Positions 1 through 7,018 are shown, counted from the stretch's first letter. The stretch is DNA of 15,987 bases from Bryobacteraceae bacterium (GCA_030039005.1 JASHQT010000407.1:1-15987); one strand, 5' to 3'. Notes: generated by a model not told the origin, from the letters alone. Numbers and translations: made by a program.

Positions 1-186
1 GTCCCAGGCCTCGCGTATCTTCCGGCGAAGCGGCTCTTCAGGGGCATTGATCCCCAGGCCTATCGCCTCTACCAGATTGTGAACCCGCTCAGAATACCCG
101 TGGACGGCATTCCGGTAGTCGATCAGCAGGCGCGCTCGTTCTTGGCAGAGCATTCCGATAGACTAAAGACTTTGCCACAAAATTAA
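1..186 (+). CDS. 3' end of an unidentified protein-coding gene
   Basis: Frame 1 is open from the first base to the TAA at 184-186 and encodes the last 61 residues of a protein whose start lies outside the window. The stretch has a normal amino-acid mix, with PGLAYLPAKRLFRG near its beginning and a charged C-terminus ending in LKTLPQN. I recognise no family from so short a piece, and no membrane segment or catalytic motif is visible. No clear terminator hairpin follows; the next bases are AT-rich. Confidence 0.5.
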   Translation, partial: VPGLAYLPAKRLFRGIDPQAYRLYQIVNPLRIPVDGIPVVDQQARSFLAEHSDRLKTLPQN

Positions 187-349
187 AGTTACATTAATGC
201 TTTGATTGCGCTCTAGGCGAACAAATGGCGGGCGTGACTCTTGCGTAGCCTATCTTACTACTGCTAAATCTTCCCCATGCTCAAATTGAGCGACTACCGC
301 TCTGAGCCACTACCTGTTCACGCCTCCTTGACGTGTGTTCAACGTTTCC
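187..349. other. AT-richer intergenic stretch, no gene seen
   Basis: About 160 bp between the first gene fragment and the promoter of the first toxin-antitoxin module. The first 60 bases are only about 43 % G+C by hand count, clearly below the rest of the window. I see no ORF with a plausible start and no hairpin. The drop in G+C next to a toxin-antitoxin module would fit an acquired segment, but the stretch is too short to prove it. Confidence 0.4.
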
Positions 350-388
350 TTGACATACTGACATACGAGCTGATATGTCTAGACATAT
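350..388 (+). promoter_or_regulatory. Promoter and palindromic operator of the first toxin-antitoxin module
   Basis: A consensus -35 box TTGACA lies at 350-355. Eighteen bases later an extended -10 (TG at 371-372, hexamer TATGTC at 374-379) predicts a transcript start near 386-387. A perfect 16-bp palindrome, ATATGTCTAGACATAT, covers 373-388, that is, the -10 box and the start. Related GACATA half-sites occur at 352-357 and 360-365. RHH antitoxins usually repress their own operon through such sites, so this is the likely operator. The sequence is seen directly; the role is inferred. Confidence 0.6.
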
Positions 389-638
389 GAGGACTACCGT
401 GCGACTTCCGGACGCTCTTATGACTCAGGCCAAGAAGGAAGCTCATCGAAGGGGGAAAACCGTCACCGCATTGATAGAGCAGGGACTTAGGCTCGTCATC
501 GCGCAATCTGAGAAACAGGAGCCACAAAAGCGATTCGTCCTGCCCGTCTCAAGCGCAACCGGGGGTCTGCAGCCCGGGATCGATCTGAATAACAGCGTCG
601 CGCTGTGGGACATGATGGACGAGGACGAACGCTTTTGA
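387..638 (+). CDS. RHH (CopG/VapB-like) antitoxin
   Basis: Small protein of 83 residues. Its first 40 or so have the ribbon-helix-helix pattern: a short strand (RTTVRLPDAL), then helix A (TQAKKEAHRRGKT) and helix B (VTALIEQGLRLVIA). The rest is a flexible, acidic tail (DMMDEDERF) of the kind that wraps and blocks a PIN toxin. Such proteins neutralise the toxin and bind their own promoter. An in-frame ATG at 375 would add four residues (MSRH); I prefer 387 because the predicted transcript start is at about 386-387 and RHH antitoxins typically begin right before the strand. The toxin gene starts inside its stop codon (TTGA, 635-638), so the two are translationally coupled. Confidence 0.8.
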   Translation: MRTTVRLPDALMTQAKKEAHRRGKTVTALIEQGLRLVIAQSEKQEPQKRFVLPVSSATGGLQPGIDLNNSVALWDMMDEDERF

Positions 639-1060
639 TCCTGCCAGACGTTAACATACTCCTGTACGCGTTTCGCGCCGACATGCCGGAGCATACCCAA
701 CACAGGACCTGGCTCGAACAAATCGGTAATGACGGACAGGTTTTTGGAATTTCGCCTCAAGTGCTGGCGAGCGTCGTCCGGATTGTCACCCAACGTCGGT
801 TTTTCACGAGACCGAGCGTCCTGGCGGAAGTATTCGATTTCGCGTCGGCGCTGCTGAATCATCCGCTCTGCCAAATCGTCCAACCCGGCCCACGCCATTG
901 GAACATTTTCACGGACCTATGCCTCGCCGCCAATGCAAAAGGCAACCTGGTCCAGGACGCCTGGTTCGCAGCTCTGGCCATCGAATCCGGCTGCGAGTGG
1001 ATCACCAACGATCGCGATTACGGGCGATTCGACGGGCTCAGGTGGCGACCGCCGTTCTAA
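635..1060 (+). CDS. VapC-like PIN-domain toxin (first module)
   Basis: A 141-residue PIN-domain protein, the usual VapC length; the family cleaves RNA with Mg2+. It opens with ILPDVNILLYAF (D5 is the first metal ligand). It continues with a QDAWFAALAIESG helix (D108, E117) and ends with TNDRDYGRF (D126, D128) and LRWRPPF. This layout is that of the mycobacterial-type VapC subfamily. The second acidic residue of many PIN enzymes is not evident: the matching helix reads SPQVLASVVRIVTQRRF. I chose the TTG at 635: it overlaps the antitoxin stop and has GAGGA (621-625) nine bases upstream. An in-frame GTG at 605 lies deep inside the antitoxin gene. Its TAA overlaps the stop of the convergent thioredoxin gene by four bases. 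Confidence 0.85.
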   Translation: MILPDVNILLYAFRADMPEHTQHRTWLEQIGNDGQVFGISPQVLASVVRIVTQRRFFTRPSVLAEVFDFASALLNHPLCQIVQPGPRHWNIFTDLCLAANAKGNLVQDAWFAALAIESGCEWITNDRDYGRFDGLRWRPPF

Positions 1061-2304
1061 CGCAGACTCGCGGTCGGAGTAACCGGCTTCTCGGCGAGCA
1101 GCGTATCCACGCGCTCGTAGAATTCCTTGACCGCCTGATGATAGAGGGGGCCGCTGGCCGGCCCCGGGAACCCGGCGTGGACATAGCGCACCCGGCCGTC
1201 GCGGCCGAGGAAGAACGTCGTCGGCCAGGAGTTCAGATTTACCGGCTGCGTCAGCTTCGCATCACGCTCGTCGGGCGTACCGCCCAGCAGCACCGTATAT
1301 TCGATCCCGTATTCCTTGATGAACGCGCGCAGCCGCGTAGGATCCTTGAGTTGATCGTCCTCTTCAAACGACAGCGCCACGATTTCCAGCCCCTTGCTGC
1401 GATACTTGCGGTACAGCTCCGCCAGGAACGGCGCTTCGTCGTGACAATTGGGGCACCAGCTTCCGGTGATGTTTACCAGCACCACTTTGCCCTGGAACTG
1501 CGGGTCCGTGCTCGAAACGATCTTGCCATTCAGATCGGGAAAGCTGAACCGGAAGGGCTCGGCGGCGTCTTTCACGGAAGTGTGGCGATCGGGATCGGTC
1601 GGAGCCGGCAGACCTTCGGCGCGCGCCACATCGGGCCGTGTGGCTGTGAGATGGCTGCTGCCGTGCAAGTCCGTCATGTCGATGGCTAGCGTTCCATCGC
1701 TTTGCGGCGTCATGACCATCAAGGATGGCCGGCCGCCCGAGAAATGGCTCAGCGTGAACTTGCCGTCCCTATACTCGCCCGTCAGCGCGCCGGTATCGCC
1801 GTCGACGCGCAGAATCGCCGCTTCTACGTTGGACGCGCCCTTCTCCTGCACGATTAACCGCCAGGCCTTTTCGCCTTTCGCGCTTTGGACTTGAACCTGC
1901 CACAGGCCGTCGATCGGCGGCGCGGTCGCGGCAGAGGCCGCCTCAGCCTTGTGCCGGTGCGCGGTCACCGGATACGTCTTCTTCAGCATCGGGCCGTAAC
2001 TGCCCACCAGCGCGCCGTCCTGAAGCTTGGCCTCGAGCTTGGCCGCGTAGGAATCGAAGTTCAGGACCAGCGATCCATTTTGAAAGCTCGCCGCGTTGGC
2101 GACTTCCTTTTGATCCCCATTGAACAGCCAGCCTCGCAGATTGGCGCCGTCGCCCGCAATTTGCAGCCGAAACGGAATGTCCTTGCCGTTAAACGTGATC
2201 GTGGCATCCCAAAGTCCGGCGACGGATTGAGCCTGGGCCAGCGCTGCGGACGCGAGGGCCAAAAGGAGAGCGGTCCAGAATTTGCTTTTCACCCATTGGG
2301 GCAT
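1057..2304 (-). CDS. Exported TlpA/ResA-like thiol-disulfide oxidoreductase with duplicated N-terminal domain
   Basis: A 415-residue protein exported by an N-terminal signal peptide (basic MPQWVKSK, hydrophobic core to about 22, ALAQA cleavage region). Residues about 250-405 form a thioredoxin fold of the TlpA/AhpC-TSA type: WCPNC active site at 283-287 and the cis-proline loop SWPTTFF (P361). Such proteins reduce or exchange disulfides outside the cytoplasmic membrane. Residues 28-115 and 131-224 look like two copies of a beta-rich domain, each starting GLW (VAGLWDATI; IDGLWQVQV); I do not recognise a named family there. The ATG has AAGGAG six bases upstream (2311-2316 on the + strand). The gene stands alone between two toxin-antitoxin modules. 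Confidence 0.9.
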   Translation of the reverse strand: MPQWVKSKFWTALLLALASAALAQAQSVAGLWDATITFNGKDIPFRLQIAGDGANLRGWLFNGDQKEVANAASFQNGSLVLNFDSYAAKLEAKLQDGALVGSYGPMLKKTYPVTAHRHKAEAASAATAPPIDGLWQVQVQSAKGEKAWRLIVQEKGASNVEAAILRVDGDTGALTGEYRDGKFTLSHFSGGRPSLMVMTPQSDGTLAIDMTDLHGSSHLTATRPDVARAEGLPAPTDPDRHTSVKDAAEPFRFSFPDLNGKIVSSTDPQFQGKVVLVNITGSWCPNCHDEAPFLAELYRKYRSKGLEIVALSFEEDDQLKDPTRLRAFIKEYGIEYTVLLGGTPDERDAKLTQPVNLNSWPTTFFLGRDGRVRYVHAGFPGPASGPLYHQAVKEFYERVDTLLAEKPVTPTASLR

Positions 2305-2342
2305 GAGAGACTCCTTTCGAAGAGCGGGCGAATTGTTAGCTC

Positions 2343-2777
2343 CTAGTGTACATCCGCCTTAGCTGTCCAGGGATTCACCAGGCGTATGCCGCAGTGCTCG
2401 AAATCGCCGGTATTGCGGGTCGCGAGCGTGGCGCGGTGCACCCGGGCGATAGCCGCGATCATGGCGTCAAACTCTGAAATGGGCCTGCCGGCCGCCTTAC
2501 GGATCGCGAAAATCCTGGCAAACTCCCGGGCGGCGTCCTGATCGAAAGCCAGGATTTGCCCTTGGAGATCCTCGCCGAAAATTCCTTCCACCTCCTTCTG
2601 CAGATGCTGCCTCTTCTTGCCGGCGGGCATGATCTCAATTCCTGTGTAGATTTCGGCCTGCGTTATGGCAGTTGTGAAGACGTTCGAGGGATCTTGCAGC
2701 TCCAGCCACCGCAGAACAATCTGAGAGGGAACTGGCTTGAGGGTTTCCGAAATTGTGTTGGTATCGAGGATGATCAC
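2343..2777 (-). CDS. FitB/VapC-like PIN-domain toxin (second module)
   Basis: A 144-residue PIN-domain ribonuclease toxin with the complete acidic set: ILDTNTISE (D5, E11), ITQAEIYTGIE (E42), SEFDAMIAAIA (D104) and TRNTGDFEHCGI (D125). The wording of these motifs matches the FitB/VapC branch, distinct from the toxin at 635-1060. It starts with GTG, which overlaps the TGA of its antitoxin (GTGA, 2774-2777), the standard coupling for such pairs. It ends 38 bp before the start of the thioredoxin gene on the same strand, so read-through into that gene is possible; no terminator is seen between them. Confidence 0.9.
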   Translation of the reverse strand: MIILDTNTISETLKPVPSQIVLRWLELQDPSNVFTTAITQAEIYTGIEIMPAGKKRQHLQKEVEGIFGEDLQGQILAFDQDAAREFARIFAIRKAAGRPISEFDAMIAAIARVHRATLATRNTGDFEHCGIRLVNPWTAKADVH

Positions 2778-3016
2778 GTAAAATCTGGAGGCTCGCGCAT
2801 TGGCTCCCGCGGCGGGATGTCGAGTTCCACGCCTCCGAGCGGGGCAAAACGCCGGCGGATCGCTTCGGCCAGGTTCGGTCGCTTGGACTTCTTTGTTAAC
2901 GCTGCGGTCAGCAAGTTGCGCGCCTCCTCTTCCATGGAGTGGCCGTTGCGAGCCGCTCGCATGCGGAGCTTGGCCTTCACCGAATCATCTAGTTTTCGAA
3001 TCGTGATGCTTGCCAC
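2774..3016 (-). CDS. FitA/VapB-like RHH antitoxin (second module)
   Basis: An 80-residue antitoxin. The N-terminus ASITIRKLDDSVKAKLRMRA and the helix NGHSMEEEARNLLTAAL are the ribbon-helix-helix pattern of the FitA/StbC-like group. The proline-rich acidic tail (ELDIPPREPMREPPDF) is a typical toxin-binding segment. The start must be the GTG at 3016: an in-frame TGA lies just two codons upstream (3022-3020), and no other start codon precedes the RHH strand. There is no properly spaced Shine-Dalgarno sequence, which fits a leaderless transcript from the extended -10 at 3031-3023. It partners the PIN toxin encoded directly downstream. Confidence 0.85.
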   Translation of the reverse strand: MASITIRKLDDSVKAKLRMRAARNGHSMEEEARNLLTAALTKKSKRPNLAEAIRRRFAPLGGVELDIPPREPMREPPDFT

Positions 3017-3020
3017 GCCT

Positions 3021-3049
3021 CAATGATAGCACTGCAATCAATGATTGCA
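3021..3049 (-). promoter_or_regulatory. Promoter and operator of the second toxin-antitoxin module
   Basis: On the - strand an extended -10, TGCTATCAT (3031-3023; hexamer TATCAT, one mismatch to TATAAT), predicts a transcript start at about 3016, the first base of the antitoxin GTG. A 17-bp palindrome TGCAATCAATGATTGCA (3033-3049, single central base) lies just upstream. On the - strand TGCAATCATTG (3049-3039) is repeated as TGCTATCATTG (3031-3021), so a third half-site covers the -10 box. This looks like an array of RHH operator half-sites. No convincing -35 box is visible. Confidence 0.6.
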
Positions 3050-3056
3050 CCCGAAG

Positions 3057-3084
3057 TTGACACCCCCGATTCCCTTTCGATAGC
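3057..3084 (+). promoter_or_regulatory. Probable promoter of the secreted-protein/LOG cluster
   Basis: A consensus TTGACA (3057-3062) is followed after 16 bases by GATAGC (3079-3084), a weak -10 with three matches. The predicted start, about 3091, is only a few bases before the GTG at 3094. It is divergent from the second toxin-antitoxin promoter, and the -35 box lies just eight bases from that module's palindrome, so the antitoxin could influence both directions. The weak -10 makes this tentative. Confidence 0.35.
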
Positions 3085-3093
3085 CTACCGGTC

Positions 3094-4014
3094 GTGCATT
3101 TCAGATTGGCGGTAGTTGCAACTTTACTATTGAGCGCGATCGGCGCGACGGCTGCTGAGACCTGCGACCGGGGGTGCCTGGAAAGTTTCGGCAATCAGTA
3201 CCTCGCCGCGCTGGCCGCGCATGACCCGTCCCGGCTGCCGCTCACCAAGAACGTGCGCTATACCGAGAACGGGCAAACGCTGACGCTGACCGACGGCATG
3301 TGGGGGCCGCAGATCACGCTCGGAACCTACCGGCTCTACTTCGCCGACCCCCAGGCCGGCCAAGTGGGGTTCATGGGCGTCGTCAATGAGAACGGCCATC
3401 CGCAGATTCTGGCGCTGCGGCTGAAGATTGAAAACCGCAAGATGAGCGAAATGGAAGCCATCGTCGCGCGCTCGGGCCCGGGGAGTCTCGCGCGGCCGCA
3501 GGATCTTGTAGACAAGCCCATCTTCCATGAAGCCCTCGCTCCGGACGACCGTCCGTCCCGCGAAGAACTGGTGCGCATCGCCAACTCGTATTTCGAAGGC
3601 CTCGAAAAGGCCACCGGCAAGCTCACGCCTTTCGATCCGCAGTGCACGCGCATCGAAAACGGCGCCATTACCGCCAACAATCCCAACGGTCAGGGCATGG
3701 CTAAGATGACCTGTGGCGAGCAGTTCGATACCGGCTTTTCGCCGTTCATCACGCGTGTGCGTGAGCGGCGGTTCCCGATTGTCGACGAGGAGCGCGGCTT
3801 GGTCTACGCCATTATCTTCTTCGATCATGGCGGCACGGTCCCCAGCGTGAAATGGACCGACGGCACGGTCCACAAAGTCAGCCCGCCCTTCGACACGCCG
3901 TTCACCTTTGAGATCGGAGAATTGTTCAAGATCAAGAACCGCAAGATCACGCGCATCGAAGCCGTACTGCTGTCCGTACCTTACGGAATGCCCTCCGGAT
4001 GGGTGAAACAATGA
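3094..4014 (+). CDS. Secreted protein with two NTF2-like halves (DUF8021-like), copy 1
   Basis: A 306-residue exported protein of unknown function. Residues 1-21 are a signal peptide (MHFR, hydrophobic core, GATAA). The mature part starts ETCDRGCLESF. A helix pattern ESFGNQYLAALAAHDP (about 30-45) and again LVRIANSYFEGLEKATG (159-175) each precede strands like those of NTF2/SnoaL folds, suggesting two tandem domains (about 25-125 and 157-295). The first half's YTENG..L..GMW pattern resembles what I recall as DUF8021; that label needs a profile search. Cysteines 24, 28, 184 and 207 could form disulfides. The start is the GTG at 3094; there is no clear Shine-Dalgarno. The stop overlaps the next start (ATGA), and the next gene encodes a clear paralogue. 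Confidence 0.8.
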   Translation: MHFRLAVVATLLLSAIGATAAETCDRGCLESFGNQYLAALAAHDPSRLPLTKNVRYTENGQTLTLTDGMWGPQITLGTYRLYFADPQAGQVGFMGVVNENGHPQILALRLKIENRKMSEMEAIVARSGPGSLARPQDLVDKPIFHEALAPDDRPSREELVRIANSYFEGLEKATGKLTPFDPQCTRIENGAITANNPNGQGMAKMTCGEQFDTGFSPFITRVRERRFPIVDEERGLVYAIIFFDHGGTVPSVKWTDGTVHKVSPPFDTPFTFEIGELFKIKNRKITRIEAVLLSVPYGMPSGWVKQ

Positions 4015-4928
4015 GGGCGATCCTCCTTGCGTTCGTCGCCTTGGGCACACTGCTTGGCGCTGATCGCGACCGCGCTTGCCTGGAAGGCTTCGTGAATCAG
4101 TATCTGGCCGCGCTCGTGGCTAGCGATCCCGCCAAGCTGCCGCTCGCGAAGAACGCGCGCTACACCGAAAACGGCCAGGAGCTGAAGCTGGGCGACGGCA
4201 TGTGGGGCGTCACCGTCACGCTCGGCGGCTACAAACTCTATTTCGCCGATCCGCAGGCCGGGGAAGTTGGGTACTTGGGAACCATCGAAGAGAACGGCCA
4301 TCCGGTGATCCTCGGACTACGGCTCAAAATCGACCGCCAGAAAATCAGCGAAATGGAAGTGCTGGCGCTCCGCAAGACCAGCGGCTTATTTTCCGAGCCG
4401 CAAAACTTGGTGGACAAGCCGATTTTTCATGAGGCTCTCGCGCCCTCCGAACGCCGGCCTCGCGCGGAACTGGTTCGCGTGGCAAATTCGTACTTTGAAG
4501 GAATGGAAGCGGGCACCAATAAGAACACGCCTTTCGACCAGAACTGCCAGCGTATCGAAAACGGCGTGATCACCTCGAATGATCCCTCGAGCAAAAGCGA
4601 AATCACCCGCATGAGCTGCGGCGCGCAGTTCGCCACCGGATTTACCAAAGTGATTACGCGCGTCCGGGAGCGCCGTTTCCCAGTGGTGGATGAAGAGCGC
4701 GGCATGGTGTTGGGCATCGTCCGCTTCGATCATTCCGGCCACAACAAAACCATCACCTGGAACGACGGTACGGCTCACAAAGTGAATCCGCCGTTCGACC
4801 AGCCGTATTCGTTTTTCATTGCCGAGCTATTCAAGATCGTGGACGGCAAGATGAATCGCATCGAAGCGCTGGTGACGCCCGTGCCTTACGGCATGTACAC
4901 AGGATGGCCGGCGCCCGCCAGGCGTTAG
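4011..4928 (+). CDS. Secreted protein with two NTF2-like halves (DUF8021-like), copy 2
   Basis: A 305-residue paralogue of the preceding gene product, aligning over its full length with well over half of the residues identical by eye. Shared blocks include RYTENGQ, LYFADPQAG, LVDKPIFHEALAP, NSYFEG, ITRVRERRFP and VDEERG. The signal peptide is short (MRAILLAFVALGTLLGA). The first cysteine of copy 1 (C24) is replaced by arginine here, while the other three are kept, so any C24 disulfide is lost. The start at 4011 overlaps the previous stop (ATGA); an in-frame ATG at 3999 would add four residues but lies inside the upstream gene. Function unknown; no obvious catalytic motif. The LOG gene starts 13 bp downstream. 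Confidence 0.8.
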   Translation: MRAILLAFVALGTLLGADRDRACLEGFVNQYLAALVASDPAKLPLAKNARYTENGQELKLGDGMWGVTVTLGGYKLYFADPQAGEVGYLGTIEENGHPVILGLRLKIDRQKISEMEVLALRKTSGLFSEPQNLVDKPIFHEALAPSERRPRAELVRVANSYFEGMEAGTNKNTPFDQNCQRIENGVITSNDPSSKSEITRMSCGAQFATGFTKVITRVRERRFPVVDEERGMVLGIVRFDHSGHNKTITWNDGTAHKVNPPFDQPYSFFIAELFKIVDGKMNRIEALVTPVPYGMYTGWPAPARR

Positions 4929-4941
4929 CACATCGCAAGAC

Positions 4942-5697
4942 ATGACGGAACCGAATCCCAGGTGGGGCAAAGGCACCGCGAGCCCGGACGAACGCGTTTT
5001 TCTCGAAGGCCCGCACGGCCGCGGCTTTGAGCTCCTGCGAGCATTGCGGATTTTTCGCGAATTGATCCACGGCTTTCGCGCCCTGCACTTCGTGGGTCCG
5101 TGCGTGACGGTGTTCGGCTCGGCGCGTGTCCCGCCGGATCACCCCTACTATGCGGTCACGCGCGAATTGGGAGCCAGAATCGCGCAGGCCGGTTTCACCG
5201 TCATGACCGGCGGCGGACCGGGCATGATGGAAGCCGCCAATCGCGGCTCTAAGGACGCCGGTGGCGTCTCCATCGGCTGCAACATTATCCTGCCGCGCGA
5301 ACAAAGGCCCAATCGTTATCTCGATAAGTGGGTGGAATTCCGCTATTTCTTCGTGCGCAAGTTGATGCTGGTGAAATACTCGTACGGGTTCGTCGCGGCC
5401 CCGGGAGGATTTGGCACCCTCGATGAATTGTTCGAAGTAGCTACTTTGATCCAAACCGGGAAGATCAAGAATTTTCCCGTGGTGTTGTTGGGAGCGGCAT
5501 ACTGGGCGCCTTTGATCGAGTTCATTCGCGAGTCGCTGCTATCGCACGCAGCCATCGACGTACGCGATCTCGACCAGATCCTGGTGACGGACTCACCCGA
5601 GGAAGCGGTCTCTTTTATTGTCAAGCACGCCACTGAATTCGGACTGCGATACGTCAGTAAGCGTCCGCGCAAGCTCCTGTTCGAACGGGGAGTTTAG
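4942..5697 (+). CDS. LOG-family nucleotide phosphoribohydrolase (TIGR00730-like Rossmann protein)
   Basis: A 251-residue cytoplasmic protein of the LOG family. These were long annotated as lysine decarboxylases, but characterised members hydrolyse cytokinin riboside or nucleoside 5'-monophosphates to base and ribose 5-phosphate. Both signature motifs are present: GGGPGMMEAANRG (90-102) and PGGFGTLDE (154-162), the latter holding the catalytic glutamate. An N-terminal extension of about 50 residues precedes the Rossmann core (VTVFGSARVP). It follows the two secreted-protein genes by 13 bp and probably shares their transcript. Why a cytoplasmic nucleotide hydrolase is grouped with exported proteins is not evident. 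Its stop faces that of the S41 gene across six bases, with no terminator seen. Confidence 0.9.
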   Translation: MTEPNPRWGKGTASPDERVFLEGPHGRGFELLRALRIFRELIHGFRALHFVGPCVTVFGSARVPPDHPYYAVTRELGARIAQAGFTVMTGGGPGMMEAANRGSKDAGGVSIGCNIILPREQRPNRYLDKWVEFRYFFVRKLMLVKYSYGFVAAPGGFGTLDELFEVATLIQTGKIKNFPVVLLGAAYWAPLIEFIRESLLSHAAIDVRDLDQILVTDSPEEAVSFIVKHATEFGLRYVSKRPRKLLFERGV

Positions 5698-5703
5698 CCG
5701 CGG

Positions 5704-7017
5704 TCAATCCTTCCGCCACTCGATGGGAAAGAGCTGGCCTGCTTTGGCCGGATCCAAGTCCACGCCGGCGATCACCGCGGCGCGGGCCAGAACCGGGTCG
5801 CGTCCCGCTTCGAGGTCGGCGGGCGAAGGCAGAAGGATTTCATCCGGGGTCACGCCCACGTGCTCCAGGCTCTTGCCATCTGCCATGATCAAATCGGCTT
5901 CCGTAATCGATGCTCCATAAAAGATCTGCGTATCGACGCCTTGGTGAAATTCATAGTGCCGCGCTTCCATCACCGCTCCGGCGGTTCGATCGCCCAGCAC
6001 CGTTCCGCGATGTTCGAGTTGAACCACGCGCGCGAACAACTCCGCCGCCGAACCCGAACGGCTATCCACCAGCACGATGAGCTTTCCGGAGAATCCGCTC
6101 GCACCGCGAGATTTCGCAATCTCAGGCTTCAAATCGGGCTTGCGTCCGACGCGCTTGGCTATGGTCACGTCGTGATCGATGACGTTGCCGACCACGCGCT
6201 CGAGCGTCTTGATTAATCCGCCAGGATTTCCGCGCAGGTCCAAAATCAGCGTCTGGTACTTCCGCGCATCCTTGATCAGCCGGTCCACATCTTCATCGGA
6301 CAGAAAAAATTCCGGCATCTTCCAGACCAGCAGGGTATCGCGGAAAGAAACCGTGCGCTGCCGCATTTCGCTCTCCCCGTTTTCTTCGTCGCGCACCAGC
6401 TTCCAGAAATCGCTGTCATTATGGAGGTCCAGAACCTGCTTTTCGCGCGTCACCTTGGGCGTTACCTGCACATTGCGCTCGCGCCCGTCCGGCCCGCGGA
6501 CCACCAGATTCATGGCCGGCAGCGATAACAGAGTGTTGAAAATATAATTCATGGTCCACAGCGTGTCGCGCTGCGGCGCGAACCCCTGCCATTGCAGCAC
6601 CTCGTCCCCGGGCGCCAGTTTCTCGGAGATGTCGCGACCCGGCCGAACGGCCGTGATAAAACAGTGATCGCCGATCATTTGTTGGATATAGCCGTATTCA
6701 CGCTGCGTATTGCGCGAGGGCGGCAAGAAGAACGTGTGCGAATCGTGCAGCGCGTTCAGCGTCTCGGCGATCGTCGTCAGCGCCTGCCCCAGATTGGTCA
6801 CCGACTGCAAGGCTTTGTCGGCGGCCTGAAACCGCGCTTCCATGTCGACGCCTTGAAATTGCGGGTCGTAGTAGTGCTTCTCCACTGCGTCGCGCAGATC
6901 GTGCAGCATTTGCCGCGCGCGATCGCGCTGATAATTGTCGAATTGCGCTTGCCCGTGCATTGCCGGGGGTAATAAACCCGTGGCAATCATGCACGCCACA
7001 GCCAAATGTCTTCGCAT
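5704..7017 (-). CDS. Exported S41-family (tricorn/IRBP-type) serine peptidase
   Basis: A 437-residue exported protein with a signal peptide (MRRH, hydrophobic stretch to about 19, MHGQA). The S41 core shows LNALHDSHTFFLP (S93, H94), a degenerate PDZ-like region (about 110-185, with LAPGDEVLQWQG), LILDLRGNPGG (257-267) and VDSRSGSAAELFA (S323, the likely nucleophile). The lysine of CtpA-type enzymes is missing: the usual GKG position reads GDRTAGAVME. The Ser-His pair and the acidic residue after GDRTAGA resemble the tricorn-type tetrad instead (inference). It probably degrades or trims peptides in the periplasm. There is no Shine-Dalgarno before the ATG; the 40 bases upstream contain two interleaved inverted repeats, described separately. 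Confidence 0.9.
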   Translation of the reverse strand: MRRHLAVACMIATGLLPPAMHGQAQFDNYQRDRARQMLHDLRDAVEKHYYDPQFQGVDMEARFQAADKALQSVTNLGQALTTIAETLNALHDSHTFFLPPSRNTQREYGYIQQMIGDHCFITAVRPGRDISEKLAPGDEVLQWQGFAPQRDTLWTMNYIFNTLLSLPAMNLVVRGPDGRERNVQVTPKVTREKQVLDLHNDSDFWKLVRDEENGESEMRQRTVSFRDTLLVWKMPEFFLSDEDVDRLIKDARKYQTLILDLRGNPGGLIKTLERVVGNVIDHDVTIAKRVGRKPDLKPEIAKSRGASGFSGKLIVLVDSRSGSAAELFARVVQLEHRGTVLGDRTAGAVMEARHYEFHQGVDTQIFYGASITEADLIMADGKSLEHVGVTPDEILLPSPADLEAGRDPVLARAAVIAGVDLDPAKAGQLFPIEWRKD

Positions 7018-7018
7018 A

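Noticed and set aside
605..634. GTG at 605 as the start of the first PIN toxin
   Set aside because: It adds ten residues ahead of the ILPDVN strand, deep inside the antitoxin gene; the TTG at 635 has a ribosome site and the usual stop-start overlap.
3127..4050. Long - strand open frame of 307 codons opposite the first secreted-protein gene
   Set aside because: The + strand reading has a signal peptide and a full-length paralogue next to it; the - strand reading is its shadow, and the paralogue yields a similar shadow.
4942..5697. Lysine decarboxylase
   Set aside because: An old annotation for this family; the PGGxGTxxE motif marks the LOG nucleotide phosphoribohydrolases, and no PLP-binding lysine motif is present.
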